Numbered from the stretch's first letter, positions 39,657 through 49,327 are shown. The stretch is 50,046 nucleotides of DNA from Haloterrigena salina JCM 13891 (GCF_000337495.1 NZ_AOIS01000057.1:245194-295239), one strand, 5' to 3'. Numbers and translations: made by a program. The notes: generated by a model not told the origin, from the letters alone.

Positions 39657-41588
39657 TCACTCGCACGCCGGCGCGTGCGACTCGTTCCACGGGAACTCGT
39701 AGCTCGGATCGTTTACGAACCGATCGAGTGCCGCCGACAGCGAGACTCGAGAGCCGCTCGGGAGCGACACGCGGATCGCGTTCGACTCGGGCCGCCCGCG
39801 CTCGCCGCCGTGCTCGAGGGTCGCGAACTCGTGTTCGCCGTAGGCGCCGGCTTGGACGACGAGGTCGCGGTCCGCGCCGCCGCCGTTGACCAGCGTGAGG
39901 TCGACGCCCTCGTCGGAGACGTCCTCGACCAGCGCCGAGACGCCCGGCGGGAGCCCTGGCCGCTCGCGCTCGGGATCGAAGTGACGAACCTGCGCCATCA
40001 CGAGCCCGCCGTAATAGACGGGTTGGGGCGCGCCCATCGTGAGCTGGAGGAGCCCGCGGTGGAAGACCGGATTCCGGTCGCGGAGGTAGTCCTCGTCGAG
40101 GTCGTCGCCCTCGGGGACGCCACCTTCCTCGCGCACGAGCGCGAGGTGATCCCGCACGTGGGCGTGGTTGGCCTCCATGATCCGCTCGGGATAGGCGGGG
40201 AAGTCGCCGTCGAGGTACGACAGCCAGGCGTACTCCTCGCCGGCGCCGTGTTTGTTCGACGCCCGGAAGTCGACCTGTTTCCAGTCTTGACTGCCCCAGT
40301 CGCGCAGTCGGTCGACGCGCTCGCGATCCTCCTCGGCAAGGGACATGTACCAGAGGTGGAAGACGTACGGATCGTCCCGGTGGGGCTTGAACTCGTACCA
40401 ACCGTCGCGCCAGAGCACCTCACCGTCGTTCTCCGTGAGTACGCCCGAGGCATCGTAGTGGTAGTCGCCCGGATCGCCATACTTGTGGGGAACGTACAGC
40501 GTGTCGTGGACCGGATCCTCGCTGACCTCGATCCCGTTCTCGATAAGGACGTCGAGTTGCGAGCGCGGGAACTCGAGGTACTCCCGATCGCCCTCGAGCA
40601 GAACGGCGTTCTCCGCGGCGACCGTCGGTCCGATGCCGACGTAGTGCCAGCCGCCCCACGACCAGCCGTAGAAACCGCCGTACCACTTCCCGTCGGTGTA
40701 CTCTCCGATCTCGCCCGAGAGTCCGACGTTGTCGGGGATGATCCCGCCGTTTTCGGCGGTGCGCTCGCGCCACGATCGGAGGTATTCCGTCACCCACTTC
40801 CGGTACCGGTCGTCGCCGGTGTGGAGGTAGGCGTTGGTCATCAGGCTCGTGATCCCAAGGTTGAGTGGGATGTCCCCTCGAGAACAGCGTTCGCTATAAA
40901 TCTCGTAGAGTCGCTCCTCGTTGTCCGGATCGAGCAGGTCGGCCGCTTCGTCGAACTCCGTGTCCCGCCACGGGAGTCCGTGACTCGCCCAGCGGTAGTC
41001 GGAGCCGTAGCCGCCGAAGGTCGACTGATCCCCGAACACCGATAGATCGCTGTATTCGGGGCCCATGCTCCCGTTCTGCGGCGCTCGAACGAGCCGCTTC
41101 TCGCCATCGTAGTTGTTCGCCTCGGCGTCGTCGAAGTAGAGGCCCGCGAACCGCTCGGCCCGGTCGACGACGGTCCCGTCGTCCGGCGCTGCCAGCCCCA
41201 TGTTGTAGGTGAAGAGGTTGCCCTCGCCGAGGTGGAACCAGTCGCGACACTGCTCGAATTCGTCGACGACCATCGGGTGGCCGAACGGCGTCTCGGTCTC
41301 GCTGCCCCGTTTCAGCGCGCCCTCGTAGGCCTCCCGCGCGCGCTCGAGGAAGCGCTCGTCGCCGCCCATCGCGTACACCAGCGGCCAGTTGTAGAACCCC
41401 TCGATCACGTCGTCGAAGCCGTCGACACCGACGTGGTCGTCGGGCGGCCAGTAGGGCTCGCCGTTCTCGTCTACGTATTCGTCGGCGAACCGGTCGACGG
41501 CGTCGGCCATCGTCTCGAACAGGTCGCGCTGTAACGTGGCCCATTCCGGCGGTCGTCTGAAGGTGTCGCTCGCCCGAATTCCGTACAT
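39657..41588 (-). CDS. large conserved protein, (alpha/alpha)6 six-hairpin type with C-terminal beta domain
   Basis: A 643-residue protein. The N-terminal 480 residues have many Trp-rich helices typical of six-hairpin glycosidase-like folds ('VIEGFYNWPLVYAMGGDERF', 'YTDGKWYGGFYGWSWGGWHY', 'VFHLWYMSLAEEDRE'). The end is a beta segment ('QVRHFDPERERPGLPPGVSA', 'VVQAGAYGEHEFATLEHG'). I do not recognise a defined activity. Such proteins occur in sugar-degrading gene sets and may be polysaccharide lyase- or glycosidase-like. No signal peptide is seen, so action is intracellular. The start at 41588 is the beginning of similarity; the open frame runs 300 codons further upstream but through the antisense of the IclR gene. 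Confidence 0.75.
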   Translation of the reverse strand: MYGIRASDTFRRPPEWATLQRDLFETMADAVDRFADEYVDENGEPYWPPDDHVGVDGFDDVIEGFYNWPLVYAMGGDERFLERAREAYEGALKRGSETETPFGHPMVVDEFEQCRDWFHLGEGNLFTYNMGLAAPDDGTVVDRAERFAGLYFDDAEANNYDGEKRLVRAPQNGSMGPEYSDLSVFGDQSTFGGYGSDYRWASHGLPWRDTEFDEAADLLDPDNEERLYEIYSERCSRGDIPLNLGITSLMTNAYLHTGDDRYRKWVTEYLRSWRERTAENGGIIPDNVGLSGEIGEYTDGKWYGGFYGWSWGGWHYVGIGPTVAAENAVLLEGDREYLEFPRSQLDVLIENGIEVSEDPVHDTLYVPHKYGDPGDYHYDASGVLTENDGEVLWRDGWYEFKPHRDDPYVFHLWYMSLAEEDRERVDRLRDWGSQDWKQVDFRASNKHGAGEEYAWLSYLDGDFPAYPERIMEANHAHVRDHLALVREEGGVPEGDDLDEDYLRDRNPVFHRGLLQLTMGAPQPVYYGGLVMAQVRHFDPERERPGLPPGVSALVEDVSDEGVDLTLVNGGGADRDLVVQAGAYGEHEFATLEHGGERGRPESNAIRVSLPSGSRVSLSAALDRFVNDPSYEFPWNESHAPACE

Positions 41589-41650
41589 ATCGGTGGAGTG
41601 TCTCTCGGACGGATTAATATTTGGGTGTCGGTGACACCCACCGGCGCCGG

Positions 41651-41880
41651 CTACGCCTCGAGGTTCCCCTTCGAGTCCAGAATCTCGGTGACGAGGTCGA
41701 GGAACAGCGATGTCCGCTTGGGATAGCCGTCGTCGGTCCGCTCCTCGAGCGGCGCGAAATCGTGTCGTCGCTCGTCTTGGACTGGTGTCGATACCCTCGA
41801 TTACCGAGAACGGCCGAATGCGGTCAAACAATTCGCCCGTGAGCAGATATGTCGTCTTAACGGCTAATTCAACCGCTAAC
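41651..41880 (-). pseudogene. C-terminal remnant of an unidentified gene
   Basis: The minus strand ends with 'DFAPLEERTDDGYPKRTSLF' and 'LDLVTEILDSKGNLEA' before a TAG at 41651. In another frame upstream (about 41765-41880) 'LLTGELFDRIRPFSVIEGID' precedes it. Both have good codon bias, so they look like two pieces of one broken gene. I cannot name the family. Confidence 0.45.
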
Positions 41881-42024
41881 CAACAGTTCGATCCATTCCT
41901 CAGACCGTGACCGATTCTGACTGTACCGCGACATACGGCAAAGCGCCTCTCGCGCATTGTCCTCGCGAGCACAATGGTTCCTCGAACAGACGCGACAAAA
42001 GCGAATCCCCCATCCGCGTTCGGG

Positions 42025-42798
42025 CTACGAGAACTTGGTGTTGAGTTCGATGACGTTGGCCGCCCGCTGGACGCTCTCGGCGAGTTCGCCGTGGAGATAG
42101 TCGTCCGTGATCCGACTGGCCGGACCGGTGACGCTAACGGCGCCGACGACCGACGTTCCGTTTCGAACGGGCGTGGCAACACAACGGAGTCCCTCGATGT
42201 TCTCCTCGTCGTCGATCGCGTACCCCCGCTCGGCGATCTCCTCGAGTTCCGTGTAGAGACGGGCCGGGTCCGTGATCGTTTTCGGTGTCTTTCGCTCGAA
42301 AGTCGTCTCGCTGACGATCTCTTCTTGTCTGTCTGGGGGGAGAAACGCGAGGATAGACTTCCCGAGCGAGGTCGAGTAGATCGGTTGTTTCCCACCGGCG
42401 CGCGAGGCCGTCTCGACGGCCTGATTCCCCCTCGCCTTGTAGAGATACGACACTTGCCCGTGTTCCTCGATTCCGAACTGTGCAATCTCCCCTGTTTCGT
42501 TCGCCAGTTCGTCGACTGCGTCGACGATCACGTCGTAGTTGGCAACCTGATTCCGGACGTCGTTGGCCATGTCCAGCACCTGCAGGCTCAGTCGGTAGCC
42601 GTCGTCCTCGCGGACGATGATCTCCTCGCTCTCGAGGGTCTGGAGGTGGCTATAGATCGTACTCTTCGAATGGCCGAGCTCGTCGGCGAGTTCGGTTATG
42701 CTGGGCCGGTCGTTTTTCCGCACGGCGTCGAGAATCGTAAAGGCAATCTCGACTGATTGGATCCGACGTCCGGTGCGTTCGTTGGGAGCGTTTGCCAT
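42025..42798 (-). CDS. IclR family transcription regulator
   Basis: A 257-residue protein. The winged helix is 'RPSITELADELGHSKSTIYS' followed by 'HLQTLESEEIIVREDDGYRL'. The C-terminal effector domain includes 'YSTSLGKSILAFLPPDRQEE' and 'GLRCVATPVRNGTSVVGAVS'. IclR proteins sense small carbon compounds and control catabolic operons, often those beside them. The large hydrolase-like gene and the TRAP/mannonate dehydratase genes are candidates. The ATG at 42798 has a TATA-like ACTTATGTGT (42821-42830 on the plus strand) 28 bp upstream. A 17-bp palindrome lies just beyond (42833-42849). Confidence 0.92.
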   Translation of the reverse strand: MANAPNERTGRRIQSVEIAFTILDAVRKNDRPSITELADELGHSKSTIYSHLQTLESEEIIVREDDGYRLSLQVLDMANDVRNQVANYDVIVDAVDELANETGEIAQFGIEEHGQVSYLYKARGNQAVETASRAGGKQPIYSTSLGKSILAFLPPDRQEEIVSETTFERKTPKTITDPARLYTELEEIAERGYAIDDEENIEGLRCVATPVRNGTSVVGAVSVTGPASRITDDYLHGELAESVQRAANVIELNTKFS

Positions 42799-42832
42799 AC
42801 CAGGACATAGTGGGTTTCTCACACATAAGTAT

Positions 42833-42849
42833 GTTCCTCAGAGCGGAAC
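42833..42849. promoter_or_regulatory. 17-bp palindrome upstream of the iclR-type gene
   Basis: GTTCC and GGAAC flank a 7-bp spacer. It abuts the TATA element of the IclR gene on its upstream side, where the BRE would be. IclR-type regulators bind such short palindromes, so autoregulation is plausible. Confidence 0.45.
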
Positions 42850-43902
42850 TCTTCACCATTATATTCACCAAATATCGAATGAGGAAAACCGGTTGTTTGA
42901 CGTCGCCATTCGTCGACAATTCCCGGCTCATATGGGCAGGACACCCGATATCAGTTACGTTCCGGCTACCACCGCTCTTCGGATACTCTTCGAATGGTTC
43001 TGGTTGTCTCTGCAAGACCGAATTTAGTATTCCTCATACGAGAATACCCCTGTAGCTTTCGAATACACCTGTTCTAAAGCATAGTAGTGCAGGGAACTGA
43101 ATTTCTGACGCGCTATATATCGGCCGAACCCCTCAGAAATTACAACTGTACTAATGTAATCGCCAACACTCTCTAACATACATACGTACGAGTGTAAAGT
43201 TCGGCGAGGAGGAACTGGTGGAGCACAAAACAACTTCGCGGTCACTGATGTAATACAATAACAAACGATAGTTGCCTACGGAATTACCGTTAGTACGGCA
43301 TCCACTCCGAGACGAGTAGCGAAAACACTCTGGCGCAATAATGGGGGACACGAATTGCCGTCGTATCCGACGATCATATCAATCGACGTCTGGACGGTGT
43401 ATCCGGCGCTACTTCCGTACCTGTGGTTTGCGACAGTTTTCCATTATATCATCAATCGGCCTCTAGTACGTGTCCGAATTTTATCAACTACATAGAGGAA
43501 GTTTACCGATTGCGCCGTCAAACGAATCCGCCTGATACTGAGTACACTGACCGCTACTGTCACACTCGCGCTCGTTGTGACGGCGAATTCGCTATTATAC
43601 TGTTCGCCGCAAAACTATTTGGCTCGGAACCTTCTTTACGGTGTTTCCACTTTTCCATCCTCGTTGACCCCAAGCCAGTTTTAGTCGGCACTGCGATCGG
43701 CGTTACGACGGCGGCAGATGAGATCTGAAACACGACGTATCCGCTGAACGTATCACAGCCGGCGTAAGCCGACAGTATGGTCTCATGCTCAGATTCCACG
43801 TATTCCGCTTCTCGTTCAGACACCAGATAACTATCACGTTCGTCGATTATGGTAATAGAACTCACGCTGGAAGATGGAATTCAGAAGCAGCAACGAGTGG
43901 AG
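42850..43902. other. gene-poor region, about 1.05 kb
   Basis: I found no intact gene. On the plus strand at about 43492-43625 a frame encodes 'FTDCAVKRIRLILSTLTATV' and 'TLALVVTANSLLYCSPQNYL'. It weakly resembles the first helix of a DppB-type ABC permease and may be a remnant. The rest has lower GC than genes and no recognised motif. Confidence 0.35.
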
Positions 43903-44979
43903 TTATTCGGCTTCGGGCGCTGGCGTTGTCTGAGTCTGTTCCGAACGAACCGTATCGACGACACCCCGAAGATATCCGATAGTAAATCCACGTCCTCGGT
44001 GTCGCCAGTCGTCATCACCTTCCATCTTCGGTACGTGATCGGGAATGACTGGCCCTTCGAAACCGACATCGTGGAGCGTTCTCACCGCGTCAGCGGTATT
44101 GAAGTTGCCTTTGTCGACGAACGTCTCGTGGAACTTCGGCATCGTACCGACGACGTCACGGAAGTGAATAAAGATAATCTGATCGCGCTCGCCGAATCGA
44201 CGGATGACATCGGTAACGTCCTCTCCCATCTGTGAGAAACAGCCCAGACAGAGCTTCAGTCCGTGATTGTCGCTCGGGACGAGTTCCATGCCCTTCTCGA
44301 AGTTCTCCACGTTGCGGAACAGGCGCGGAATCCCTCCGAGCGATTCGATACTCGGCGGATCGATTGGGTGAAGCGCCAGGTCGACACCCGCCTCCTCGGC
44401 GACCGGAAGGACGTTCTCGAGGAAGTACTGGTAGTTGTCCCAGAACTCCGCTTCGGTGTACTCGCGGTCGATACCGGGCGCGAGTTCGTCCGGTTCGTCA
44501 AGCTCGTCGTAATCGAAGGCCGTAGATTCGGCGCCGCCTCGGTCTTCGACGGGGGACGTGCGCATCGGAACGACGCTCCGGGGATTCCACTGATATCCCA
44601 GTATTGGGACATCAGCCTCGCCGAGATTCCGAATCAGGGTCGTGATCTGATCGAGCGCTTCGTCCGCACCGTCACGGTCGAACATGATGTCGCCGTACAT
44701 CGAATACGGGAGCGACTGGATGCCCGTAAAGGACAGTCCTGCGTCCTCGATCCGTTCTCGAGCGGCTTCGAGTTCCGAAACCGACGGAATCTGGTTCGGA
44801 CCGACTGCAATCGTGTCCGTCCCATCTCGGTCGTTGAATTCGTCGGGTTCCTCCTCTGTATCGGCGTGATCAACGAAAATATCCGTTGCTCCCAGTTGAC
44901 GGATGTACCGTAGCCGAGAGTCTGAAAGCGATCGTGTTCGAACGCCGACACGGACATCAGCATTACTATCCTGGTTCAT
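43903..44979 (-). CDS. uxuA: mannonate dehydratase family protein
   Basis: A 358-residue xylose-isomerase-like TIM-barrel protein. The UxuA-type motifs are 'DLALHPIDPPSIESLGGIPR', 'NHGLKLCLGCFSQMGED', 'FIHFRDVVGTMPKFHETFVD' and 'VIPDHVPKMEGDDDW', which carry the metal-binding His, Cys, His and Asp/His residues. UxuA converts D-mannonate to 2-keto-3-deoxygluconate in hexuronate catabolism. The C-terminal 'RGRGFTIGYLRGV' is typical. It is encoded on the same strand as the TRAP transporter, about 0.45 kb downstream of a UspA gene. Substrate could also be a related aldonate. The ATG at 44979 fits the beginning of the barrel. Confidence 0.85.
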   Translation of the reverse strand: MNQDSNADVRVGVRTRSLSDSRLRYIRQLGATDIFVDHADTEEEPDEFNDRDGTDTIAVGPNQIPSVSELEAARERIEDAGLSFTGIQSLPYSMYGDIMFDRDGADEALDQITTLIRNLGEADVPILGYQWNPRSVVPMRTSPVEDRGGAESTAFDYDELDEPDELAPGIDREYTEAEFWDNYQYFLENVLPVAEEAGVDLALHPIDPPSIESLGGIPRLFRNVENFEKGMELVPSDNHGLKLCLGCFSQMGEDVTDVIRRFGERDQIIFIHFRDVVGTMPKFHETFVDKGNFNTADAVRTLHDVGFEGPVIPDHVPKMEGDDDWRHRGRGFTIGYLRGVVDTVRSEQTQTTPAPEAE

Positions 44980-45426
44980 GCTCTTTACTTATCTTGGGAC
45001 GCCTAAACTGTTACGAAGACTGCAGCAACCGCGAACTGGACAGATATTCTGCTCACCAACTGTTCGGATATCGTGATATATTACGAACGAAATAGGGTAT
45101 GATATTGGTTATAAGGAAACGAGAACGAAAAGCTAGGTCCGCCCGCTTGCTATGGGACAGCAATACGGGGCTAGCGTTTTCGAAGAGCTACGACAAGTGG
45201 CGCAACGTCCCCTCGGCGGATTCGAGGCTAGGCGATGGCTGACTCCCAGTCTGTAGGTGTACCACACGCGATTGCGCCATCTGTTTGGCTACCCCACAGG
45301 GGCATAAACTCTGCTATTCGCCACCTATTTCAGCGAAAACCGTTATGTTCTCATCTTGTTTTCAGAGTAACACTCCCTTGATCACCGCTAGCAATCAGTC
45401 TGTGACGTTTGACCGAGCCCGCTGCG
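44980..45426. other. intergenic, 447 bp, no gene seen
   Basis: Between the mannonate dehydratase start and the UspA stop. No recognised gene or repeat. A TATA-like ACTTATCTT near 44987-44995 lies too close to the dehydratase ATG to be certain. Confidence 0.35.
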
Positions 45427-45870
45427 TTAGGTTGACATTGTCGTGACGGTGACTGGCCCATCGAACTGGAGAATAACCGATTGGGCCACGTCGCCGAAAA
45501 CTGCTTTCCCAGCCGGCGAACGCTTCTTTCCGCTGATGAAAATGTGATCGCACCCCTCTTCCTCGGCCATCTGGATGACATCGTCCGGAATCGTCCCGAC
45601 GAGACCCACCGCTCGGTACGGAATCTCCTCACCGAACGCATCGCTTGCGATATCTTCTGCTTCGGTCTTTGCAATTTCTTCCATTTCGTCGATGCCTTCG
45701 ACTTCCCGCTCCGAGTTTGCCTGCCGTTGAAGGTTATTCTGTAATCTCTTTTCATCAACGGCTCTGCAGAATACGATCTCTGTCTCCGTTCCGGAAACGT
45801 GTCGCTTTGCTGTGCGGAGCAGTTGTTGGTCCGGCTCGTCCCCTGTTTGGACAACAAGCACTGTATCCAT
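45427..45870 (-). CDS. universal stress protein (UspA family)
   Basis: A 147-residue UspA-fold protein. It begins 'MDTVLVVQTGDEPDQQLLRT' and ends with the ATP-binding block 'GCDHIFISGKKRSPAGKAVF' then 'GDVAQSVILQFDGPVTVTTM', the usual G-x2-G-x9-G type loop region in variant form. UspA proteins encoded beside TRAP transporters (for example TeaD next to TeaABC) modulate transport activity by binding ATP. That role is plausible because dctM lies just upstream on the same strand. A TATA-like GATATATAAAAC (about 45891-45902) 26 bp before the ATG gives it its own promoter. Confidence 0.88.
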   Translation of the reverse strand: MDTVLVVQTGDEPDQQLLRTAKRHVSGTETEIVFCRAVDEKRLQNNLQRQANSEREVEGIDEMEEIAKTEAEDIASDAFGEEIPYRAVGLVGTIPDDVIQMAEEEGCDHIFISGKKRSPAGKAVFGDVAQSVILQFDGPVTVTTMST

Positions 45871-46318
45871 ACTCTCTATACTATCGTGAAGATATATAAA
45901 ACCCAGCCCGCAGTGAGACGCTGTTCGCTACGGTTATGAGACGACTTAGCCGATATCTTCCTCCAGACCGAAAACCCTCTATCGAACTCCACTACATATG
46001 TCGATTTGAACGACACCGGCCCACAGTCCCCTGTACGGAAGACGTCATATCCGTATCACCTCCTTGTCCACGTCACTCTTCGGAACGTAGCGGTAACTGA
46101 ACGCAGTCCGAGGACTTCCCCTAGCGGTTCGCCACTGATGGGAGACGTCTAATTTGTAGAATTGACCCTTACACTCGAGGATAACCTCGATGAGGGTCTC
46201 TAGACGAGATATCGGGTCCGTTGAACGAGTTCGATACGCAACTCTTGTGTCCACACAGTCCTTGCGTACTAAATCGCCATCCGATCCGTACTAAACGCGC
46301 GAAAACGAAGACGTTGGA
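45871..46318. other. intergenic, 448 bp, no gene supported
   Basis: Holds the UspA promoter. A minus-strand frame at 46045-46254 ending 'TAFSYRYVPKSDVDKEVIRI' is open for 69 codons, but I recognise no family and leave it uncalled. Confidence 0.35.
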
Positions 46319-47614
46319 TTAGAAGAAGTAGTTATTCGGGACGAAGGTCGAGACTTCCGGCACGAGGGCGACGATCAAGATTACGATCAGTAACGGAATG
46401 TAGAACACGATCATCGCACGCATGACGGTCTCGAGCGAGGCGTCGGTCACCTTCTCCAGAACGAAGAGAACGGATCCCAGCGGCGGCGTCACGACGCCGG
46501 TCATGAGCGAGAGGATCATTACGATCCCGAAGTGGATGGGATCGATTCCGAGCGTTCCGATGATCGGCATGAGAATCGGAACCATGATCATGATCGTTGC
46601 AGTGATGCTCATGAACGTCCCGATGAGCATAAACAGCGGGACGAAGATTAGGATCGCCACTGTCGGGTCCGTCGTAAAGCCTGTAATCGCATCAGCTAAC
46701 AGTATTGGGATCCGGAGCTGCAGCGCGACGAGACCGTAGAGCATCGCGAGAGAGATGATGAACAGAATCGAGAACGTCTCGACCATTCCGTCTCGGAACT
46801 CCTCGAGCAGTATCTCTCCATTGAGAGAGCCCTGATAGAAGCCCAGTCCGATCGCGTAGAGTACTGCAACCGCGCCGGCCTCCGTCGCGGTGAACACCCC
46901 CGAGAGAATACCGCCGACGATGAACACGGGGATCACGAGCGCCGGGAGAGCGTTGACGAACTCCTGACCGATCGTCCGGAGTCCGACGGCTTCGCCTTTC
47001 CCGTATCCTTTCCACCGGACGACGAGATACGTGAATATGGACAGGACCCCCGCGAGTAGCAGTCCAGGTACGATTCCAGCGAGGAATAGCGCCCCAATGG
47101 ACTCTTCGGCCAGCACGCCGTATAGAATGATCGGGACACTCGGCGGAATGATCGGACCGATGATCGATGATGCGCCAGTGACGCCGATCGCCGTCTTCTT
47201 ATCGTATCCCTGATCGCGCATCGCGTTGTACTCGACCCGGCCGAGCCCTGCAGCGTCAGCGACTGCCAGTCCGGACATGCCGGAGAAGATGACGCTCGCA
47301 CCGATATTGACCTGCGCAATCCCGCCTCGAATCCGACCGAATATCGCGTTCGCGAAGTCGAAGACCTCTGAGGTCATATCCGTCCTATTCATCAATCGAC
47401 CTAACATGAGATAGAACGGAACTGCGAGTAACGTAAACGAGTTCAGGCCGTGCATCAACTGATTCGACATCAAGCCGAAATTGAGGGACGGTCCGAACGG
47501 AGAGAGCATGATGAGGACGCATGCTGATCCGATCGCGACCGCGACGGGCATGCCGAGTGCGTAGAGGAGAAGCAATCCGCCGAGGAAGATGAGTCCGATC
47601 AGTAATAGCTCCAT
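46319..47614 (-). CDS. dctM: TRAP transporter large permease (DctM)
   Basis: A 431-residue integral membrane protein with twelve or so hydrophobic helices. Family motifs are 'VPFYLMLGRLMNRTDMTSEV', 'GASVIFSGMSGLAVADAAGL' and 'ASSIIGPIIPPSVPIILYGV'. DctM forms the Na+-driven translocation channel with DctQ and receives substrate from DctP. It starts two bases before the dctQ stop region, so the genes are tightly coupled. By neighbourhood the substrate is probably a sugar acid (hexuronate or aldonate), which sequence alone does not prove. Confidence 0.95.
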   Translation of the reverse strand: MELLLIGLIFLGGLLLLYALGMPVAVAIGSACVLIMLSPFGPSLNFGLMSNQLMHGLNSFTLLAVPFYLMLGRLMNRTDMTSEVFDFANAIFGRIRGGIAQVNIGASVIFSGMSGLAVADAAGLGRVEYNAMRDQGYDKKTAIGVTGASSIIGPIIPPSVPIILYGVLAEESIGALFLAGIVPGLLLAGVLSIFTYLVVRWKGYGKGEAVGLRTIGQEFVNALPALVIPVFIVGGILSGVFTATEAGAVAVLYAIGLGFYQGSLNGEILLEEFRDGMVETFSILFIISLAMLYGLVALQLRIPILLADAITGFTTDPTVAILIFVPLFMLIGTFMSITATIMIMVPILMPIIGTLGIDPIHFGIVMILSLMTGVVTPPLGSVLFVLEKVTDASLETVMRAMIVFYIPLLIVILIVALVPEVSTFVPNNYFF

Positions 47615-47615
47615 C

Positions 47616-48176
47616 CTATTCTCCCTCCTTATTCGCGCGGTTTTCTTTGTCCATGAGTTGTTGACTGAAGTCGGTCGTCGTTAGTAGAGCGCGCAGGTTG
47701 ACCAGTTCGTAGAACACCATCATCCCGATGAATACCGTTATCGACCCGTATATCCATCCCTGTCGTACCTGCCCTACTGCCATCATCGGCGTATCCCAGT
47801 TCTGAAGCGTTGCACGTAAGCCGGCATACCCCAACATGATCAGGAAGACGATCGTCAAGACCTGTGCAAGGATATCGACGATCGACCCGATCAGCGGAGA
47901 TCGTTTTTCGAGCTGGGTAGAGACGATTGTCATTTTGATGTGCTCTCCGTTTCTGGAAGCGACTGCAGCCCCGCCGTAGGTCCCGACGATGAGCAAATAC
48001 CGTGCGAGCGGTTCCGTCCACCACGCACCCCCGCTGACCGGGAGATCGAGTACACGGACGGTTATTTGAAACACCGTCAGAAGCAACATTAGAATAAAAA
48101 TGAATGTTGCCACGTTTAGCACGATCCAATCGTACCATGTATCTCTTTTTAACCCTAGCGACTGGTCGATATCCAT
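47616..48176 (-). CDS. dctQ: TRAP transporter small permease (DctQ)
   Basis: A 186-residue protein with four hydrophobic segments ('WIVLNVATFIFILMLLLTVF', 'EPLARYLLIVGTYGGAAVAS', 'IVDILAQVLTIVFLIMLGYA', 'GWIYGSITVFIGMMVFYELV') and the family hallmark 'W.EPLARYLLIV'. It anchors and completes the DctM translocator. The ATG at 48176 is preferred over a TTG two codons upstream. A TATA-like TATAGTATAATAG at about 48195-48207 lies 26 bp away, so dctQM may be transcribed separately from dctP. Confidence 0.92.
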   Translation of the reverse strand: MDIDQSLGLKRDTWYDWIVLNVATFIFILMLLLTVFQITVRVLDLPVSGGAWWTEPLARYLLIVGTYGGAAVASRNGEHIKMTIVSTQLEKRSPLIGSIVDILAQVLTIVFLIMLGYAGLRATLQNWDTPMMAVGQVRQGWIYGSITVFIGMMVFYELVNLRALLTTTDFSQQLMDKENRANKEGE

Positions 48177-48256
48177 ATACAATAATAATGGACGCTATAG
48201 TATAATAGCACCGGTTCGGTGTAGCTGTACCATTCACATATTATGACGAGTTAGTG

Positions 48257-49294
48257 TCACGCCATGTCACGCCACTTCTCCCACGAACCCGCATACGTCT
48301 CTTCGAATAACTGTTCGACAGCGGGAGCTGCTGCCTCGTAGAACGCGTCTGTATCCACGTCTTCGATGATTTCCATGCCGTTTTCTTCGGCCTCGGTAAT
48401 TAGTTCTTCTTCCGAGTCCCGAGCCCACTGCGTTGCCTCTTCGGCAACTTCGTTGACGATTTCGTCGATCATATCCTGCTGAGACTCGTCCAGTCCCTCG
48501 TAGAAACTGGTACTCACGTACATCTGCCCGCTCTGCGGGAGATGACTAGTCATACTATAGTAGTCTTGCACCTCCCAAAGGCTAAGCGAGGCGATCTGGG
48601 CTGGCGGGCCTTCGGACGCCTCAACGACGCCCTGCTGAAGACCCGAATAGAGTTCGTCGAGTGAGACGGGCGATGGACTCGCACCAACGCTTTCCCACGC
48701 TTTTACCCACGAATCGTGACTCGGAAGCCGTAGGTCCATCCCTTGAACGTCCTCGGGAGTCCGAACTGGCTTGTTCGACGTGTAATGTCGCATTCCTCGG
48801 TAGACCCGGGGACCGGTGACCTTGATCCCTGCTTCCTCGAGGGCCGGGTACACTTCTTCCTGGAACTCGTCCGACTCCATGATCTTCTGCTGGTGTTCGA
48901 AACTCTCGAGGACGTACGGCGAGTTGAAGAAGTAGTACTTGGGTGCGTGCATGTCGTACGCGTCTGACCCGCCGGTGTACATATCAACTGCGCCTTGATT
49001 CATCAGGTCGAACGTCTCGGTCTCTGATCCGTACGAACCGCCGTAGGAGAACTCGACGCTGATGTCTCCGTCCGATTCCTCTTCGATGCGCTCTTTGAAT
49101 TGTTGGCCTGCGTAGACCAGGGAGGTCCCTTCCTCCATCACGCTCGCCATGGTAATGGTCGTTCCACCGCTGTCACCGCCCATACACCCAGCGAGAGTCG
49201 CTAGCCCAGATGCACCAATTCCCATCTTGACGGCTTGACGACGCGTCACACTATCTAAACAACTCTCATTCCCAGCTGTCTGTTTGCCAGACAT
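48257..49294 (-). CDS. dctP: TRAP transporter substrate-binding protein (DctP), Tat lipoprotein
   Basis: A 345-residue solute-binding protein. The N-terminus is a twin-arginine signal: Arg18-Arg19 in 'TRRQAVKMG' followed by a hydrophobic stretch and a lipobox ending at Cys37 ('LATLAGC'). It is therefore exported folded and lipid-anchored outside the cell. The mature part has the DctP fold: 'ITMASVMEEGTSLVYAGQQF' at the start, 'GMRHYTSNKPVRTPEDVQGM', and 'LRLPSHDSWVKAWESVGASP' with the arginine that pairs with the substrate carboxylate. The start at 49294 is set by the signal peptide. A TATA-like GGTATAAATC (49318-49327) lies 28 bp upstream. Upstream in-frame sequence is not coding. Confidence 0.94.
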   Translation of the reverse strand: MSGKQTAGNESCLDSVTRRQAVKMGIGASGLATLAGCMGGDSGGTTITMASVMEEGTSLVYAGQQFKERIEEESDGDISVEFSYGGSYGSETETFDLMNQGAVDMYTGGSDAYDMHAPKYYFFNSPYVLESFEHQQKIMESDEFQEEVYPALEEAGIKVTGPRVYRGMRHYTSNKPVRTPEDVQGMDLRLPSHDSWVKAWESVGASPSPVSLDELYSGLQQGVVEASEGPPAQIASLSLWEVQDYYSMTSHLPQSGQMYVSTSFYEGLDESQQDMIDEIVNEVAEEATQWARDSEEELITEAEENGMEIIEDVDTDAFYEAAAPAVEQLFEETYAGSWEKWRDMA

Positions 49295-49317
49295 ACTCAA
49301 CCCATTGTAATGGAGGG

Positions 49318-49327
49318 GTATAAATCT
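49318..49327 (-). promoter_or_regulatory. TATA box of the TRAP operon
   Basis: GGTATAAATC on the plus strand reads GATTTATACC on the minus strand. It is centred 28 bp upstream of the dctP ATG at 49294. It implies a leaderless dctP message and confirms the start. Confidence 0.5.

Noticed and set aside
41589-42485. Upstream extension of the six-hairpin protein by about 300 residues
   Set aside because: The extension has Arg/Ser-rich shadow composition and runs antisense-in-frame through the IclR gene. Similarity begins at the ATG at 41588.
43492-43625. Possible first helix of a DppB-type ABC permease
   Set aside because: Only one hydrophobic stretch with weak similarity, and no permease signature follows. 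It is too little for a gene call.
46045-46254. 69-codon minus-strand frame downstream of dctM
   Set aside because: No recognised family, no promoter signal and no conservation evidence available.
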